A DNA stretch of 7,450 bases from Muribaculaceae bacterium (GCA_902836725.1 CADFRV010000119.1:1-7450), one strand, 5' to 3'; shown: positions 1 through 6,466, counted from the first letter of the stretch. Notes: generated from the sequence alone by a model not told the origin. A program made the numbers and translations.

Positions 1-2081
1 TTCTTTTTAGGAGCATGTAGGCTGACAGAGCATTTAAGCGCTCCCTTGTCGGCGGGAGTTACTGTAATGTCGCTGATAGCGGCAGGCACTTTTACCGAAG
101 CGGTCTGTACGATCTCAATGTCATCGAGATAGAGATTGTGGCACTCGCGGTCGCTGCAGTGGTGGAATCCCACGAATCCTGCACCGGTGGCGGTGGGGGT
201 GAAACGCACCGTGAATTCCAGAGGCTGGCTGTTCTTTACCTGCTGCTCGGGAAGAATCTCAAGATCCATACCCTCCACGGTGGGAGCGGTACCGAAAGCC
301 ACTCTGAACTTCTCCTTGAAACTCATGGTGGAGACCTTGAAGCGCAAAGTGTATATGTATCCCTTGTCGAACTTGATCGGCGGAGTGATCAGCCAGTCGT
401 TCATGGGATTGGATATACTGTATGTTCCCTTTGCGCGATTATCGTCAAGCGACCATGTGCGTCCGTCGTTGTTGGCGTCTATAATGGTATAGAGTCCGAA
501 ATCATCGGCATTGTCAAACGTCTCTTTGAACGGAACGTCAAAGGCTTCTCCGATAACCAGTTTGTTTGACGAAGTTGTCTCGCCGCGAACAGAACCCACA
601 TAAGTGATAATGTCGTAGGAATAAGAACCGAGGCGGGAGATATCAAGCTCATCGGTAAAGGTGGTCTCAGTAGTTTTCTGGCAGACGGTGATGTTACCTG
701 GCTGACGCACTACACGATAGTTCAGATCAGCCGGATTGAAATAGCCGTCATGGAGCGACTTGGTCGGAGCGTCCCATTTGACAATCGCCTTGTTGCCCTG
801 GGCTGTCACTACTACGTTTTCAAGAGGCATAGGGGTATCCACACCGATCCATTTCCTCACCTTTTCCTGAGGTCCCTTGCCGGCACTGTTGCGGGCGAAG
901 GCACTGATTGTATTCATGCCTACAGGCGCGTTCCTGAGCGTCACATTCACCTGCTCGCCAGGCATCGCCTCTCCGATCTCAGCATTCACGTCGTTAAGGC
1001 TGATGATCCATTCGGTCTTGCCGGAAACAGGAGTGCCGCCGAAGGTTGTCTCCGGCATTGTGAAACTTACCTTTACGTCTGAAGAGGTGGCTATGTCATA
1101 ATCGGCGGTAAAACCGGTGAGAGCACCCGGAGCGGAGGAAATGGCCCCACTGCTGCGGCTGAAGAGACCGGCAAACTCCTCGTTGCCGACGAAATCGCCT
1201 ACAAGTGTAGCCTTACCGGTGGTGACATCTATTTCATACAGACCGTTTTTCGTGGTAGTGCAGGCCGCCCAGAACAAGCGTCCTGAAGCCATATCGAATG
1301 TCATTGACTGGGTATAGGCAGGCCGCAGACCTGTTGCACCTATCCGGGTCTGCTTGCCGGTCTCCTTGTCTACCGAACAGAAATCGCCGGTCGAAGAGAT
1401 GGCGTATAGGTTTCCCGAAGCATCGGAAGCTATGGCGAAAAACGGGGCATCGAGATAACAGATCGGCGTCACCGAGCCATCTATCATAGACATATGGCCG
1501 AAAAGGTAACCCGATCCGGTGGCATCAAGATAACAACCGTATATCGTCTCGCTCACAGGATCATAAGTCATGTCGGTAGCAACGGAGCTGATGTCGGCAC
1601 GGGCACTCTGCAGCATTTCCCATGTATCGGCATCCGCTATACGGAAATAGGCGAACACAGCACCGAAAGACTCAAACCACGATACAAAATAATATTTCCC
1701 GTTAATATAGACACCGCCTCCGTTCGCCAGATAGTTCGGCTCGGTATTGATGGCAGTGAATGTGATATCAGACGATGCGGGGAAACTGTAGATACCGTAG
1801 GCTTTGGCTATAGTCGCTGCCTCAGATGTAGACACCAATGCACCGAACAACTGCGGCGCATCAGCCTCGGCAGCAGGCAACATGGGTGCTTTGGTGGCAG
1901 TGCTTTTGGCCTCTGTCACTATGGCGCCACCAGGCACCGTATTCGGTCGCGGACGCATCAGCGCCGGAACAGAAGACAACGGTTCCGCTACCGGTTGCCC
2001 GATGGATGTCGCTGCTTTGATGGTCACCGTTCCTGTCAAAGCTATCGCCCAGATGGCGATTCTGCATAAATGCTTTCTCAT
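1..2081 (-). CDS. Large secreted modular protein (beta-propeller-like region, fibronectin III-like and choice-of-anchor-J-like domains), N-terminal part only
   Basis: The frame is open from the ATG at 2081 to the window edge, 693 codons with no stop, so the C-terminus is missing. Residues 1 to about 24 look like a Sec signal peptide (MRKHLCR, hydrophobic AIWAIALTG, then IKAATS); Cys6 is not in a lipobox. Residues about 75-310 hold repeated strand-turn units of the type GNLYAIS, GRLFWAA and GLYEIDVTTGKATLVGDF, as in beta-propeller proteins. Two fibronectin III-like units follow (about 318-414 and 415-506). Residues about 512-658 resemble a choice-of-anchor-J / cleaved-adhesin jelly roll: FKETFDN, DANNDGRTW, an NDWLITPPI strand and the closing LYLDDIEI. 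A third fibronectin-like unit starts near 661. Bacteroidota proteins of this build are usually exported to the cell surface, often with a C-terminal type IX secretion signal; that end is not visible. No enzymatic motif is seen, so substrate and role are unknown. No plausible alternative start was seen upstream. Confidence 0.87.
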   Translation of the reverse strand, partial: MRKHLCRIAIWAIALTGTVTIKAATSIGQPVAEPLSSVPALMRPRPNTVPGGAIVTEAKSTATKAPMLPAAEADAPQLFGALVSTSEAATIAKAYGIYSFPASSDITFTAINTEPNYLANGGGVYINGKYYFVSWFESFGAVFAYFRIADADTWEMLQSARADISSVATDMTYDPVSETIYGCYLDATGSGYLFGHMSMIDGSVTPICYLDAPFFAIASDASGNLYAISSTGDFCSVDKETGKQTRIGATGLRPAYTQSMTFDMASGRLFWAACTTTKNGLYEIDVTTGKATLVGDFVGNEEFAGLFSRSSGAISSAPGALTGFTADYDIATSSDVKVSFTMPETTFGGTPVSGKTEWIISLNDVNAEIGEAMPGEQVNVTLRNAPVGMNTISAFARNSAGKGPQEKVRKWIGVDTPMPLENVVVTAQGNKAIVKWDAPTKSLHDGYFNPADLNYRVVRQPGNITVCQKTTETTFTDELDISRLGSYSYDIITYVGSVRGETTSSNKLVIGEAFDVPFKETFDNADDFGLYTIIDANNDGRTWSLDDNRAKGTYSISNPMNDWLITPPIKFDKGYIYTLRFKVSTMSFKEKFRVAFGTAPTVEGMDLEILPEQQVKNSQPLEFTVRFTPTATGAGFVGFHHCSDRECHNLYLDDIEIVQTASVKVPAAISDITVTPADKGALKCSVSLHAPKK

Positions 2082-2227
2082 GTAGTATAATTTAATTGAA
2101 CGAATATGATGATTACATCGAAAAGCAAACACTCAAAACTATTACGTGTGGCAAAATTGAGAATTCGTGATTTTATTTTCCAATCGAAAATAAAACTATT
2201 TTGACCATTTGCTTATAAGATTTTAAA

Positions 2228-2260
2228 CAAGGCTAACACTGGTAAATGAATTTTTACAAA
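2228..2260 (-). promoter_or_regulatory. Weak candidate promoter for the secreted-protein gene
   Basis: On the minus strand TTTG (2260-2257) is followed after 21 bp by TAGCCTTG (2235-2228), one mismatch from TAnnTTTG. It would give a leader of roughly 140 nt. Competing -7 matches without a -33 partner are TAACTTTG (2264-2257) and TAGTTTTG (2141-2134), the latter giving a leader of about 45 nt. In such AT-rich DNA these matches are not strong evidence. Confidence 0.22.
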
Positions 2261-2332
2261 GTTAGACAAAATGGAGACAACACTCCGCTTCTACCAGTTA
2301 AATTGTGTTAACAAATTACATATTGTCATAGT

Positions 2333-2368
2333 ATCAGAATAATCAGAGGTATCAGAGAAATCAGAGAC
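2333..2368. repeat. Tandem repeat, four 9-bp units
   Basis: The core ATCAG starts at 2333, 2342, 2351 and 2360, an exact 9-bp period. The units are ATCAGAATA, ATCAGAGGT, ATCAGAGAA and ATCAGAGAC. They differ mainly in the last three bases, so the array is slightly degenerate. Confidence 0.8.
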
Positions 2369-2413
2369 CTCAAAACCATCATGACTTCAATTTTTCCATG
2401 CCACACTTCCAAA

Positions 2414-2501
2414 TTCCTTAATTTCCCAATTTCACGCTCCCTCAATCCCTCAATTTCTTATTTTCTTAATTTCCCAATTCCCCAATTTCTTAATTCTATT
2501 A
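2414..2501. repeat. Tandem repeat, eleven 8-bp units (consensus TTYCYYAA)
   Basis: From 2414 the plus strand divides without a slip into 8-base units: TTCCTTAA, TTTCCCAA, TTTCACGC, TCCCTCAA, TCCCTCAA, TTTCTTAT, TTTCTTAA, TTTCCCAA, TTCCCCAA, TTTCTTAA, TTCTATTA. TTTCCCAA, TTTCTTAA and TCCCTCAA each occur twice. The plus strand is strongly pyrimidine-biased between the AA steps. The period is not a multiple of three, which argues against coding. The array ends 34 bp before the terminator stem. Confidence 0.82.
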
Positions 2502-2535
2502 TTGCTTGACTTCTCATGCTCTTGCTTCTTACTTC

Positions 2536-2592
2536 TGTTCTCCCCATAAAAAAAGCCCGGCTGACCGCCGGGCTTTTTTTATGGGGAGAACA
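2536..2592. terminator. Bidirectional intrinsic terminator with perfect 26-bp stem
   Basis: Positions 2536-2561 and 2567-2592 are perfectly complementary, with the 5-base loop TGACC at 2562-2566. The core is GCCCGGC/GCCGGGC flanked by A7 on one side and T7 on the other, so it has a U-tract on either strand. The outer arm extends the stem with TGTTCTCCCCAT. It starts 4 bases beyond the ppiD stop codon and should end that transcript; it may also block transcription arriving from the other direction. Confidence 0.93.
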
Positions 2593-2596
2593 ATTC

Positions 2597-4666
2597 TTAC
2601 TGCCTGTCGCTATAGAAGTTCTGGATGCGGTTCTCGATCTTCTTGTTGCCAAGAAGGATGGCGGGGAGGGTACGCTCGAACGAAGCGGCGCCTTCACGCT
2701 GATTGAAAACCATGGCATCGTTCTCGAAATCGAAAGTACGGCCTGTGTTGTCCACCTTTGTAACGTCAAACACTACCACAGAGCTGTTGAGCGCGATAGG
2801 GCCTGTGAGCTGACCCTGTTTTGCGACAGCCACATTGGCAATGAGGTTTGACTCATACATCGGGAAGTTGCGCACATAAGCCTGACCGAATGTAACCTGT
2901 GTAGTATCAGCTTTCACACCCATTGCGGCTGCATATTCGGCAACGCTCTTGCCCTTGCCCTGATAATCGGCGATGAGCTTGTCGGCCATCTTGCGGTTGC
3001 GGATCTTGCGGGTAAGGTAGGAGTTCACACGCTCGCTTGATGCGGGTTCGTAGTCACCCTCGTACATATCGTTGAGGGCCACGGCGAGGAGGCGGGAATC
3101 GCGGTCGTCGGAATAGATGCCTGAAACAGCGCCTTTCTTGGCAGAGAGCGCCCACTTGGCGGCACCGCGGGAATCAGAGAGGCCGTTCACTGTGAGGCTC
3201 GAAGGTGTCACTGTAGCGGGGAGAACCTGATATCCGGCCTTGTTGGCTTCGGCGATGAACTTGTCGGCTGTATTGTTGGTGGTGATGTAGTTGCGCAGAT
3301 CGGAGTTGAGTTTGTTGATAGTAGCGGAAGAGGGAATCACGTCGTATGTGATCTCAGCCACATCGTAAACCTGCACGGGAGCCTTGCGTGAACGCACACG
3401 CAGCACGGCGCCGTTCTGTGCGTTGCCGGTTGTAGGCTTGAAGTATGTACCGGTCTCGGCAGTGGCGAGCTCCTCCTTCATGGGAGCCATGCCGGGAGCG
3501 AGAAGCGAGAACCATACGCTGTCCTGATGCTGAACGATGGCGTTGGCCAGCTCGCCGGCTTTGGCACCGGTGTTGAGCAGGCCGATGATGGAGTCGGCAT
3601 CCACATTCTCGTCGATGAAAGCCACATCCATAAGCACTGAATCAACAGCTGTGGTGACATCGAGAAGTTTGGCGATGGTGTACTGGTTGTCCACGAATGC
3701 CACTACGGCGGCGGAATCCACTGCCATACCTGTCACAGCCTTGCGGAGGGCGGGAGCGAGTGTTGCGGCAGTAGCCGATACACGGTTCACATAGAACTTG
3801 CTGTTGCCGCTCACGGCATCTGTGCCGGGATTGAGGCGGAGACCCATCATGGCGTCCTCAACCTCTTTCTGTGCTGCGTTGAGGTCGTCGGTGGAGGGAA
3901 CGATATCCACTGCGATGTAGTTTACAAGATACTGGGGCTCGGAGATGCGGAAACGGTTCTTTTCAGTCTTGTAAAGTTCCTTGATCTCCTCTGCTGAAAC
4001 GGGGAAATCCTCCTCTTTCAGCGAAGTGAAGTCTTTTCTTGCGTAAGCGATAGTGGAAGTGGTGGCGTTGTCCTCGAAAACGGCTTTGGCATCAAGCTTG
4101 TTGGCGTTGAGGGTGCCCTGGAAAAGATGGAGGAATTTCTGCGAGAGAAGCATCTGCTCGGTGTCTCTCTCAAGACTGTTCCATGCTACCTGGAACTGCT
4201 GTGCCTGCTGGGGATCGATACCGTTCTTGGTAGGATTGTAGGCGGCATCATAGAGCATCTGTGCAGAGGGCAGATTGTATGCCTGCACCATCTGGGTCAC
4301 ATAAGGATGCGGAGTGGCTCCGAGCATAGCCTCGGAAAGCTCTTTATCTGTAACCTGGAGGCCGAGACGCTCGAACTCTTTGTGAAGAAGGGTTTCGTTG
4401 AGCATCTGCTGAAGCACGTATTCCTGCACCTGGGCGGCGTCCACGTTGGTATAGCCGCGTCCCTGCAGCTGTTCCTGCTGCTGCTCCACGCGTTTCTGGA
4501 ACTCCATGTAATCAATTTTCTCACCATCTACTTTCGCCACTGTGTGGTTGTCGGTGAACAGTTCTCCCGGGCGGTCAACCGCCGTGAGGATGAACAGCAG
4601 GAGGGCCAGACCGAGGATGGAGATAATCAGAATGGGCCTCTGACGGATTTGTTCAAGTGTTGACAT
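2597..4666 (-). CDS. ppiD: PpiD-like membrane-anchored periplasmic chaperone / SurA N-terminal domain protein
   Basis: This 689-residue protein is likely a folding factor tethered to the inner membrane and facing the periplasm, helping newly exported and outer-membrane proteins. Residues 1-11 are a short cytoplasmic tail, 12-30 a single hydrophobic helix, and about 40-180 a SurA/PpiD-type helical N-terminal domain (VAKVDGEKIDYMEFQKRV, then LLHKEFERLGLQVTDKELSEAM). Three degenerate parvulin-like stretches follow, about 243-340, 436-535 and 560-640, each ending in a pattern like AVTGMAVDSAAVVAF or AKKGAVSGIYS. I do not see the canonical parvulin catalytic His/Cys/Asp pattern, so chaperone function without isomerase activity is likely. 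E. coli PpiD is 623 residues with one parvulin domain, so this is somewhat longer. The ATG at 4666 is favoured by the tail-helix arrangement directly after it. The gene has its own promoter and terminator, so it appears monocistronic. PpiD family assignment is by layout; SurA-like naming is equally defensible. Confidence 0.9.
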   Translation of the reverse strand: MSTLEQIRQRPILIISILGLALLLFILTAVDRPGELFTDNHTVAKVDGEKIDYMEFQKRVEQQQEQLQGRGYTNVDAAQVQEYVLQQMLNETLLHKEFERLGLQVTDKELSEAMLGATPHPYVTQMVQAYNLPSAQMLYDAAYNPTKNGIDPQQAQQFQVAWNSLERDTEQMLLSQKFLHLFQGTLNANKLDAKAVFEDNATTSTIAYARKDFTSLKEEDFPVSAEEIKELYKTEKNRFRISEPQYLVNYIAVDIVPSTDDLNAAQKEVEDAMMGLRLNPGTDAVSGNSKFYVNRVSATAATLAPALRKAVTGMAVDSAAVVAFVDNQYTIAKLLDVTTAVDSVLMDVAFIDENVDADSIIGLLNTGAKAGELANAIVQHQDSVWFSLLAPGMAPMKEELATAETGTYFKPTTGNAQNGAVLRVRSRKAPVQVYDVAEITYDVIPSSATINKLNSDLRNYITTNNTADKFIAEANKAGYQVLPATVTPSSLTVNGLSDSRGAAKWALSAKKGAVSGIYSDDRDSRLLAVALNDMYEGDYEPASSERVNSYLTRKIRNRKMADKLIADYQGKGKSVAEYAAAMGVKADTTQVTFGQAYVRNFPMYESNLIANVAVAKQGQLTGPIALNSSVVVFDVTKVDNTGRTFDFENDAMVFNQREGAASFERTLPAILLGNKKIENRIQNFYSDRQ

Positions 4667-4702
4667 TTAGTTTGATAAACGTTTATTTATTTTTTATTTA
4701 TT

Positions 4703-4771
4703 TCATTGATAATGACGGGCAAACGTGTCCCAGCTACGTTGAAGCGGCGCCACCGTGCGGCACACCGTCAT
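4703..4771 (-). CDS. Possible 22-residue leader peptide in the ppiD 5' leader
   Basis: An ATG at 4771 opens a 23-codon frame ending in TGA at 4705-4703, 36 nt before the ppiD start. It starts about 18 nt after the predicted transcription start. The peptide begins MTVCRTVAPLQ and ends SWDTFARHYQ. The frame lies almost exactly on a predicted RNA three-way junction, and its ATG is the first base triplet of the outer helix. It could be a translated regulatory peptide or merely a consequence of a structured GC-rich RNA. I do not recognise the peptide. Confidence 0.3.
   Translation of the reverse strand: MTVCRTVAPLQRSWDTFARHYQ
4712..4771 (-). promoter_or_regulatory. Structured 5' leader element of ppiD (predicted three-way junction)
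   Basis: On the minus strand, AUGACGG (4771-4765) pairs perfectly with CCGUCAU (4718-4712). Inside this helix lie hairpin 1, GUGCCGC-ACG-GUGGCGC (4763-4747, 7 bp including two G-U pairs), and hairpin 2, AACGU-AGCUGGGAC-ACGUU (4740-4722, 5 bp with a 9-nt loop). The element is GC-rich between AT-rich flanks, starts near the predicted transcript 5' end and stops about 45 nt before the ppiD ATG. That layout suggests a cis-regulatory RNA, but I cannot match it to a named riboswitch or ribosomal-protein leader. Confidence 0.45.
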
Positions 4772-4795
4772 ACAAACCGGGGCATTTTTAGCGCA

Positions 4796-4826
4796 CAAAG
4801 ATACATTTTTTTCCGCTGAGTTCAAA
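4796..4826 (-). promoter_or_regulatory. Bacteroidota-type promoter of ppiD
   Basis: TTTG at 4826-4823 is separated by exactly 19 bp from TATCTTTG at 4803-4796, matching the housekeeping sigma consensus TTTG, 19-21 bp, TAnnTTTG. Transcription should start near 4789, leaving a leader of about 120 nt. The promoter lies between the metK terminator and the structured leader. Confidence 0.85.
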
Positions 4827-4863
4827 ACAATTGCGTTTTTTTATAAGCCCCCGGGCACCCTTT

Positions 4864-4910
4864 GAATAAAAATAAGCCGCCTTGATCTCCCCAGAGGGGA
4901 TCAGGCGGCT
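4864..4910 (-). terminator. Intrinsic terminator of metK
   Basis: On the minus strand AGCCGCC (4910-4904) pairs with GGCGGCT (4881-4875), continuing inward through TGATC and CCC with single-base bulges to a small loop. It is followed by TTATTTTTATT as the U-rich tail. It lies 25 nt beyond the metK stop codon and 37 bp upstream of the ppiD -33 element. Confidence 0.85.
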
Positions 4911-4935
4911 CATATAAACTTGTTACACAATGCCA

Positions 4936-6249
4936 TTACAGCCCGAATGCCTCACGCACGCGGTCCACATAGTCGAGCTTCTCCCAGGTGAAGAGCTCAA
5001 CCTCGCGGCTGATTGTCCCGCCGTCGCGTGAGACGAAGGTTTTCACCACTTTGCGCGGGGTACGCCCGATATGGCCGTAAGTGGCGGTTTCAAGATAGAT
5101 GGGCGCTCTCAGTCCGAGGCGTTTCTCTATGGCGTTGGGGCGCATGTCGAAGATCTCGCGCACCTTGCGGGAGATCTCCCCGTCGGTCATACCCACTTTC
5201 GCCGTACCGCGGGTATTGACATACAGGCTCACCGGCTCTGCCACACCGATGGCATACGCTACCTGCACAAGCGCCTCGCCGGCCACTCCGGCTGCCACAA
5301 GGTTCTTGGCGATGTGGCGTGCGGCATAGGCTGCGGAACGGTCAACTTTCGAGGGATCCTTGCCTGAGAAAGCGCCGCCGCCATGCGCGCCGCGGCCGCC
5401 ATAGGTATCCACAATTATCTTGCGGCCTGTGAGGCCGGTATCTCCGTGGGGGCCACCTATGACGAACTTGCCTGTGGGGTTCACATGGAGGGTGATCCGG
5501 TCGGGCCAGAGGGCACGGATATCTTCAGGAAGAGCGGCACGCACGCGGGGGATAAGCACCTCCTCCACGTCGCGGCGGATCACGGCGAGCATCTTCTCGT
5601 CGGCCTCCTCCTGCGACATGCCTTCTCCTGGCAGAATGAAATCGTCGTGCTGGGTGGAGACCACTACGGTATCCACTTTCACCGGACGGTTCTGCTCGTC
5701 ATACTCCACTGTCACCTGGCTTTTGGCGTCGGGACGCAGATATGATTTGCGCACACCCGCAGGGGTGACATATGTCATCGCGCTCTCGTCGCGGCGGATC
5801 TTTGAAAGTTCTTTGAGGACAGCATGGCTGAGAGCCACTGTAAGGGGTATGTAGAGCGGGGTCTCGCTGCATGCGTACCCGAACATCATACCCTGGTCGC
5901 CGGCTCCCTGCTCCTCTTCCACAGCGCGTTCCACACCGCGGTTTATATCAGGGCTCTGCTCATGTATGGCATTGAGCACGCCACATGAGTCGCCGTCGAA
6001 CTTAAGCGCGGAATGGTTGTATCCTATCGAGTTTATCACTTTGCGGGCAGTGGCTGCCACATCCACCTGTGCGGTCGATTTCACCTCGCCGGCCACTATC
6101 ACCTGTCCGGTGGTCACGAGGGTTTCACATGCCACTTTCGAGTTAGGGTCACGCGCGAGCATCTCGTCGACGATGGCGTCCGAGATCTGGTCGGCCACCT
6201 TGTCGGGATGGCCTTCGGAAACTGATTCCGATGTAAAAAGATAGTGCAT
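4936..6249 (-). CDS. metK: S-adenosylmethionine synthase (methionine adenosyltransferase)
   Basis: This cytoplasmic enzyme makes S-adenosylmethionine from methionine and ATP, releasing phosphate and diphosphate. The 437-residue protein starts [10 protein letters not shown] and shows the nucleotide-site GHPDK (13-17), the family signature [12 protein letters not shown] (115-126), the phosphate-binding GGGAFSGKD (290-298) and the [14 protein letters not shown] stretch after it. It is longer than the E. coli enzyme (384) because of inserted segments, notably around 185-240, as in other Bacteroidales MetK proteins. The start at 6249 is chosen because family members begin with this [17 protein letters not shown] block. 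The in-frame GTG at 6300 and ATG at 6264 both lie inside the SAM-II aptamer and would add a non-conserved tail. The gene has its own promoter, leader and terminator. Regulation is expected at translation initiation by the riboswitch, which closes the feedback loop from product to enzyme. Confidence 0.98.
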   Translation of the reverse strand: MHYLFTSESVSEGHPDKVADQISDAIVDEMLARDPNSKVACETLVTTGQVIVAGEVKSTAQVDVAATARKVINSIGYNHSALKFDGDSCGVLNAIHEQSPDINRGVERAVEEEQGAGDQGMMFGYACSETPLYIPLTVALSHAVLKELSKIRRDESAMTYVTPAGVRKSYLRPDAKSQVTVEYDEQNRPVKVDTVVVSTQHDDFILPGEGMSQEEADEKMLAVIRRDVEEVLIPRVRAALPEDIRALWPDRITLHVNPTGKFVIGGPHGDTGLTGRKIIVDTYGGRGAHGGGAFSGKDPSKVDRSAAYAARHIAKNLVAAGVAGEALVQVAYAIGVAEPVSLYVNTRGTAKVGMTDGEISRKVREIFDMRPNAIEKRLGLRAPIYLETATYGHIGRTPRKVVKTFVSRDGGTISREVELFTWEKLDYVDRVREAFGL

Positions 6250-6300
6250 GGGTCTTTTTAGCATTTTTTTTAGTGGTTGCAAGCAATCAAATTTTTCCAC
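6250..6300 (-). promoter_or_regulatory. SAM-II riboswitch of metK
   Basis: Read on the minus strand, P1 is GUGG (6300-6297) with CCAC, enclosing a 20-nt loop that ends UUGCAA. A 10-nt A-rich joiner follows, then GCUAAAAAG directly before the ATG. The well-known SAM-II aptamer has the same order: P1, a 19-nt loop ending UUGCAA, P1', an A-rich joiner of 11 nt, then GCUAAAAAGGG forming the pseudoknot with the loop. Here GC of the loop UUGC can pair with GC of GCUAA as in the crystal structure. Only four P1 pairs are visible, fewer than usual. SAM binding would sequester the region just 5' of the start codon. SAM-II elements are known in Proteobacteria and Bacteroidota ahead of methionine and SAM genes. 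Confidence 0.87.
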
Positions 6301-6302
6301 AT

Positions 6303-6385
6303 GGCCCGGACGCTCCCCTCACGGGGCTGTCGGGGCCTACAATATGTAGGGAACCTTCCGGGGACTGCTATATGAGCCGGAAAGG
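6303..6385 (-). promoter_or_regulatory. Three-hairpin 5' leader upstream of the SAM-II aptamer
   Basis: On the minus strand, hairpin 1 pairs CCUUUCCGG (6385-6377) with CCGGAAGG (6361-6354) with one bulge. Hairpin 2 is CCUAC-AUAUU-GUAGG (6350-6336). Hairpin 3 pairs GGCCC (6337-6333) with GGGCC (6307-6303), then GAC with GUC, and is capped by CCCC-GUGA-GGGG, a GNRA tetraloop. Hairpins 2 and 3 share two bases and so compete for them. The stack occupies almost all of the leader from the predicted transcription start to the aptamer. Its role is unknown: stabilisation, a second sensor, or folding control of SAM-II. Confidence 0.55.
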
Positions 6386-6390
6386 CGGTG

Positions 6391-6421
6391 CAAAATTACT
6401 ACATTTTTTCGTTTCCGCAAA
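6391..6421 (-). promoter_or_regulatory. Bacteroidota-type promoter of metK
   Basis: TTTG at 6421-6418, a 19-bp spacer and TAATTTTG at 6398-6391 fit TTTG, 19-21 bp, TAnnTTTG. The predicted start near 6384 coincides with the foot of the first leader hairpin and gives a leader of about 135 nt. Confidence 0.85.
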
Positions 6422-6426
6422 ATTGC

Positions 6427-6466
6427 AATGCGGCCCGCACCCTTTTGCAAGGGCACAGGCCGCATT
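6427..6466 (-). terminator. Hairpin between the beta-barrel gene and metK, probable terminator
   Basis: AATGCGGCC (6435-6427 side) and GGCCGCATT (6458-6466) form a perfect 9-bp outer stem. After an internal loop, CCCTT and AAGGG (6440-6453) add 5 bp capped on the minus strand by GCAA, a GNRA tetraloop. The tail on the minus strand is GCAATTTTG, a poor U-tract, so termination may be partial. It begins 28 nt after the beta-barrel stop codon and ends 5 bp before the metK -33 element. Confidence 0.65.

Larger units (their letters stand above)
2082..2535. other. AT-rich gene-free gap with tandem repeats
   Basis: This gap follows the ppiD terminator and precedes the secreted-protein gene. I see no protein or RNA gene. 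Positions 2082-2332 are AT-rich and presumably hold the promoter and leader of the downstream gene. Positions 2333-2368 and 2414-2501 are short tandem repeats described separately. The composition contrasts with the GC-richer coding regions on both sides. Confidence 0.7.

Noticed and set aside
138..2069. Long plus-strand frames opposite the secreted-protein gene
   Set aside because: They are antisense shadows in codon register with the minus-strand frame, which has the signal peptide and recognisable domains.
2060..2081. Lipoprotein signal in the secreted protein because of Cys6
   Set aside because: The cysteine lies before the hydrophobic core, not after it, and there is no lipobox.
2301..2317. 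Near-palindrome centred on GTTAAC as an operator
   Set aside because: The arms do not align beyond the central six bases and such matches are common in AT-rich DNA.
2333..2501. CRISPR-like array
   Set aside because: Units are only 8-9 bp with no spacers between them; these are simple tandem repeats.
2458..2769. Minus-strand 103-codon frame overlapping the ppiD 3' end, terminator and 8-bp array
   Set aside because: It runs out of frame through ppiD, a terminator palindrome and a noncoding tandem repeat; it is a spurious product of these.
4127..4663. 178-codon plus-strand frame opposite ppiD
   Set aside because: Antisense shadow of the well-supported N-terminal half of ppiD; no promoter or recognisable product.
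6250..6300. N-terminal extension of MetK from a GTG at 6300
   Set aside because: The extra 17 residues are not part of the family and the bases form the SAM-II aptamer.
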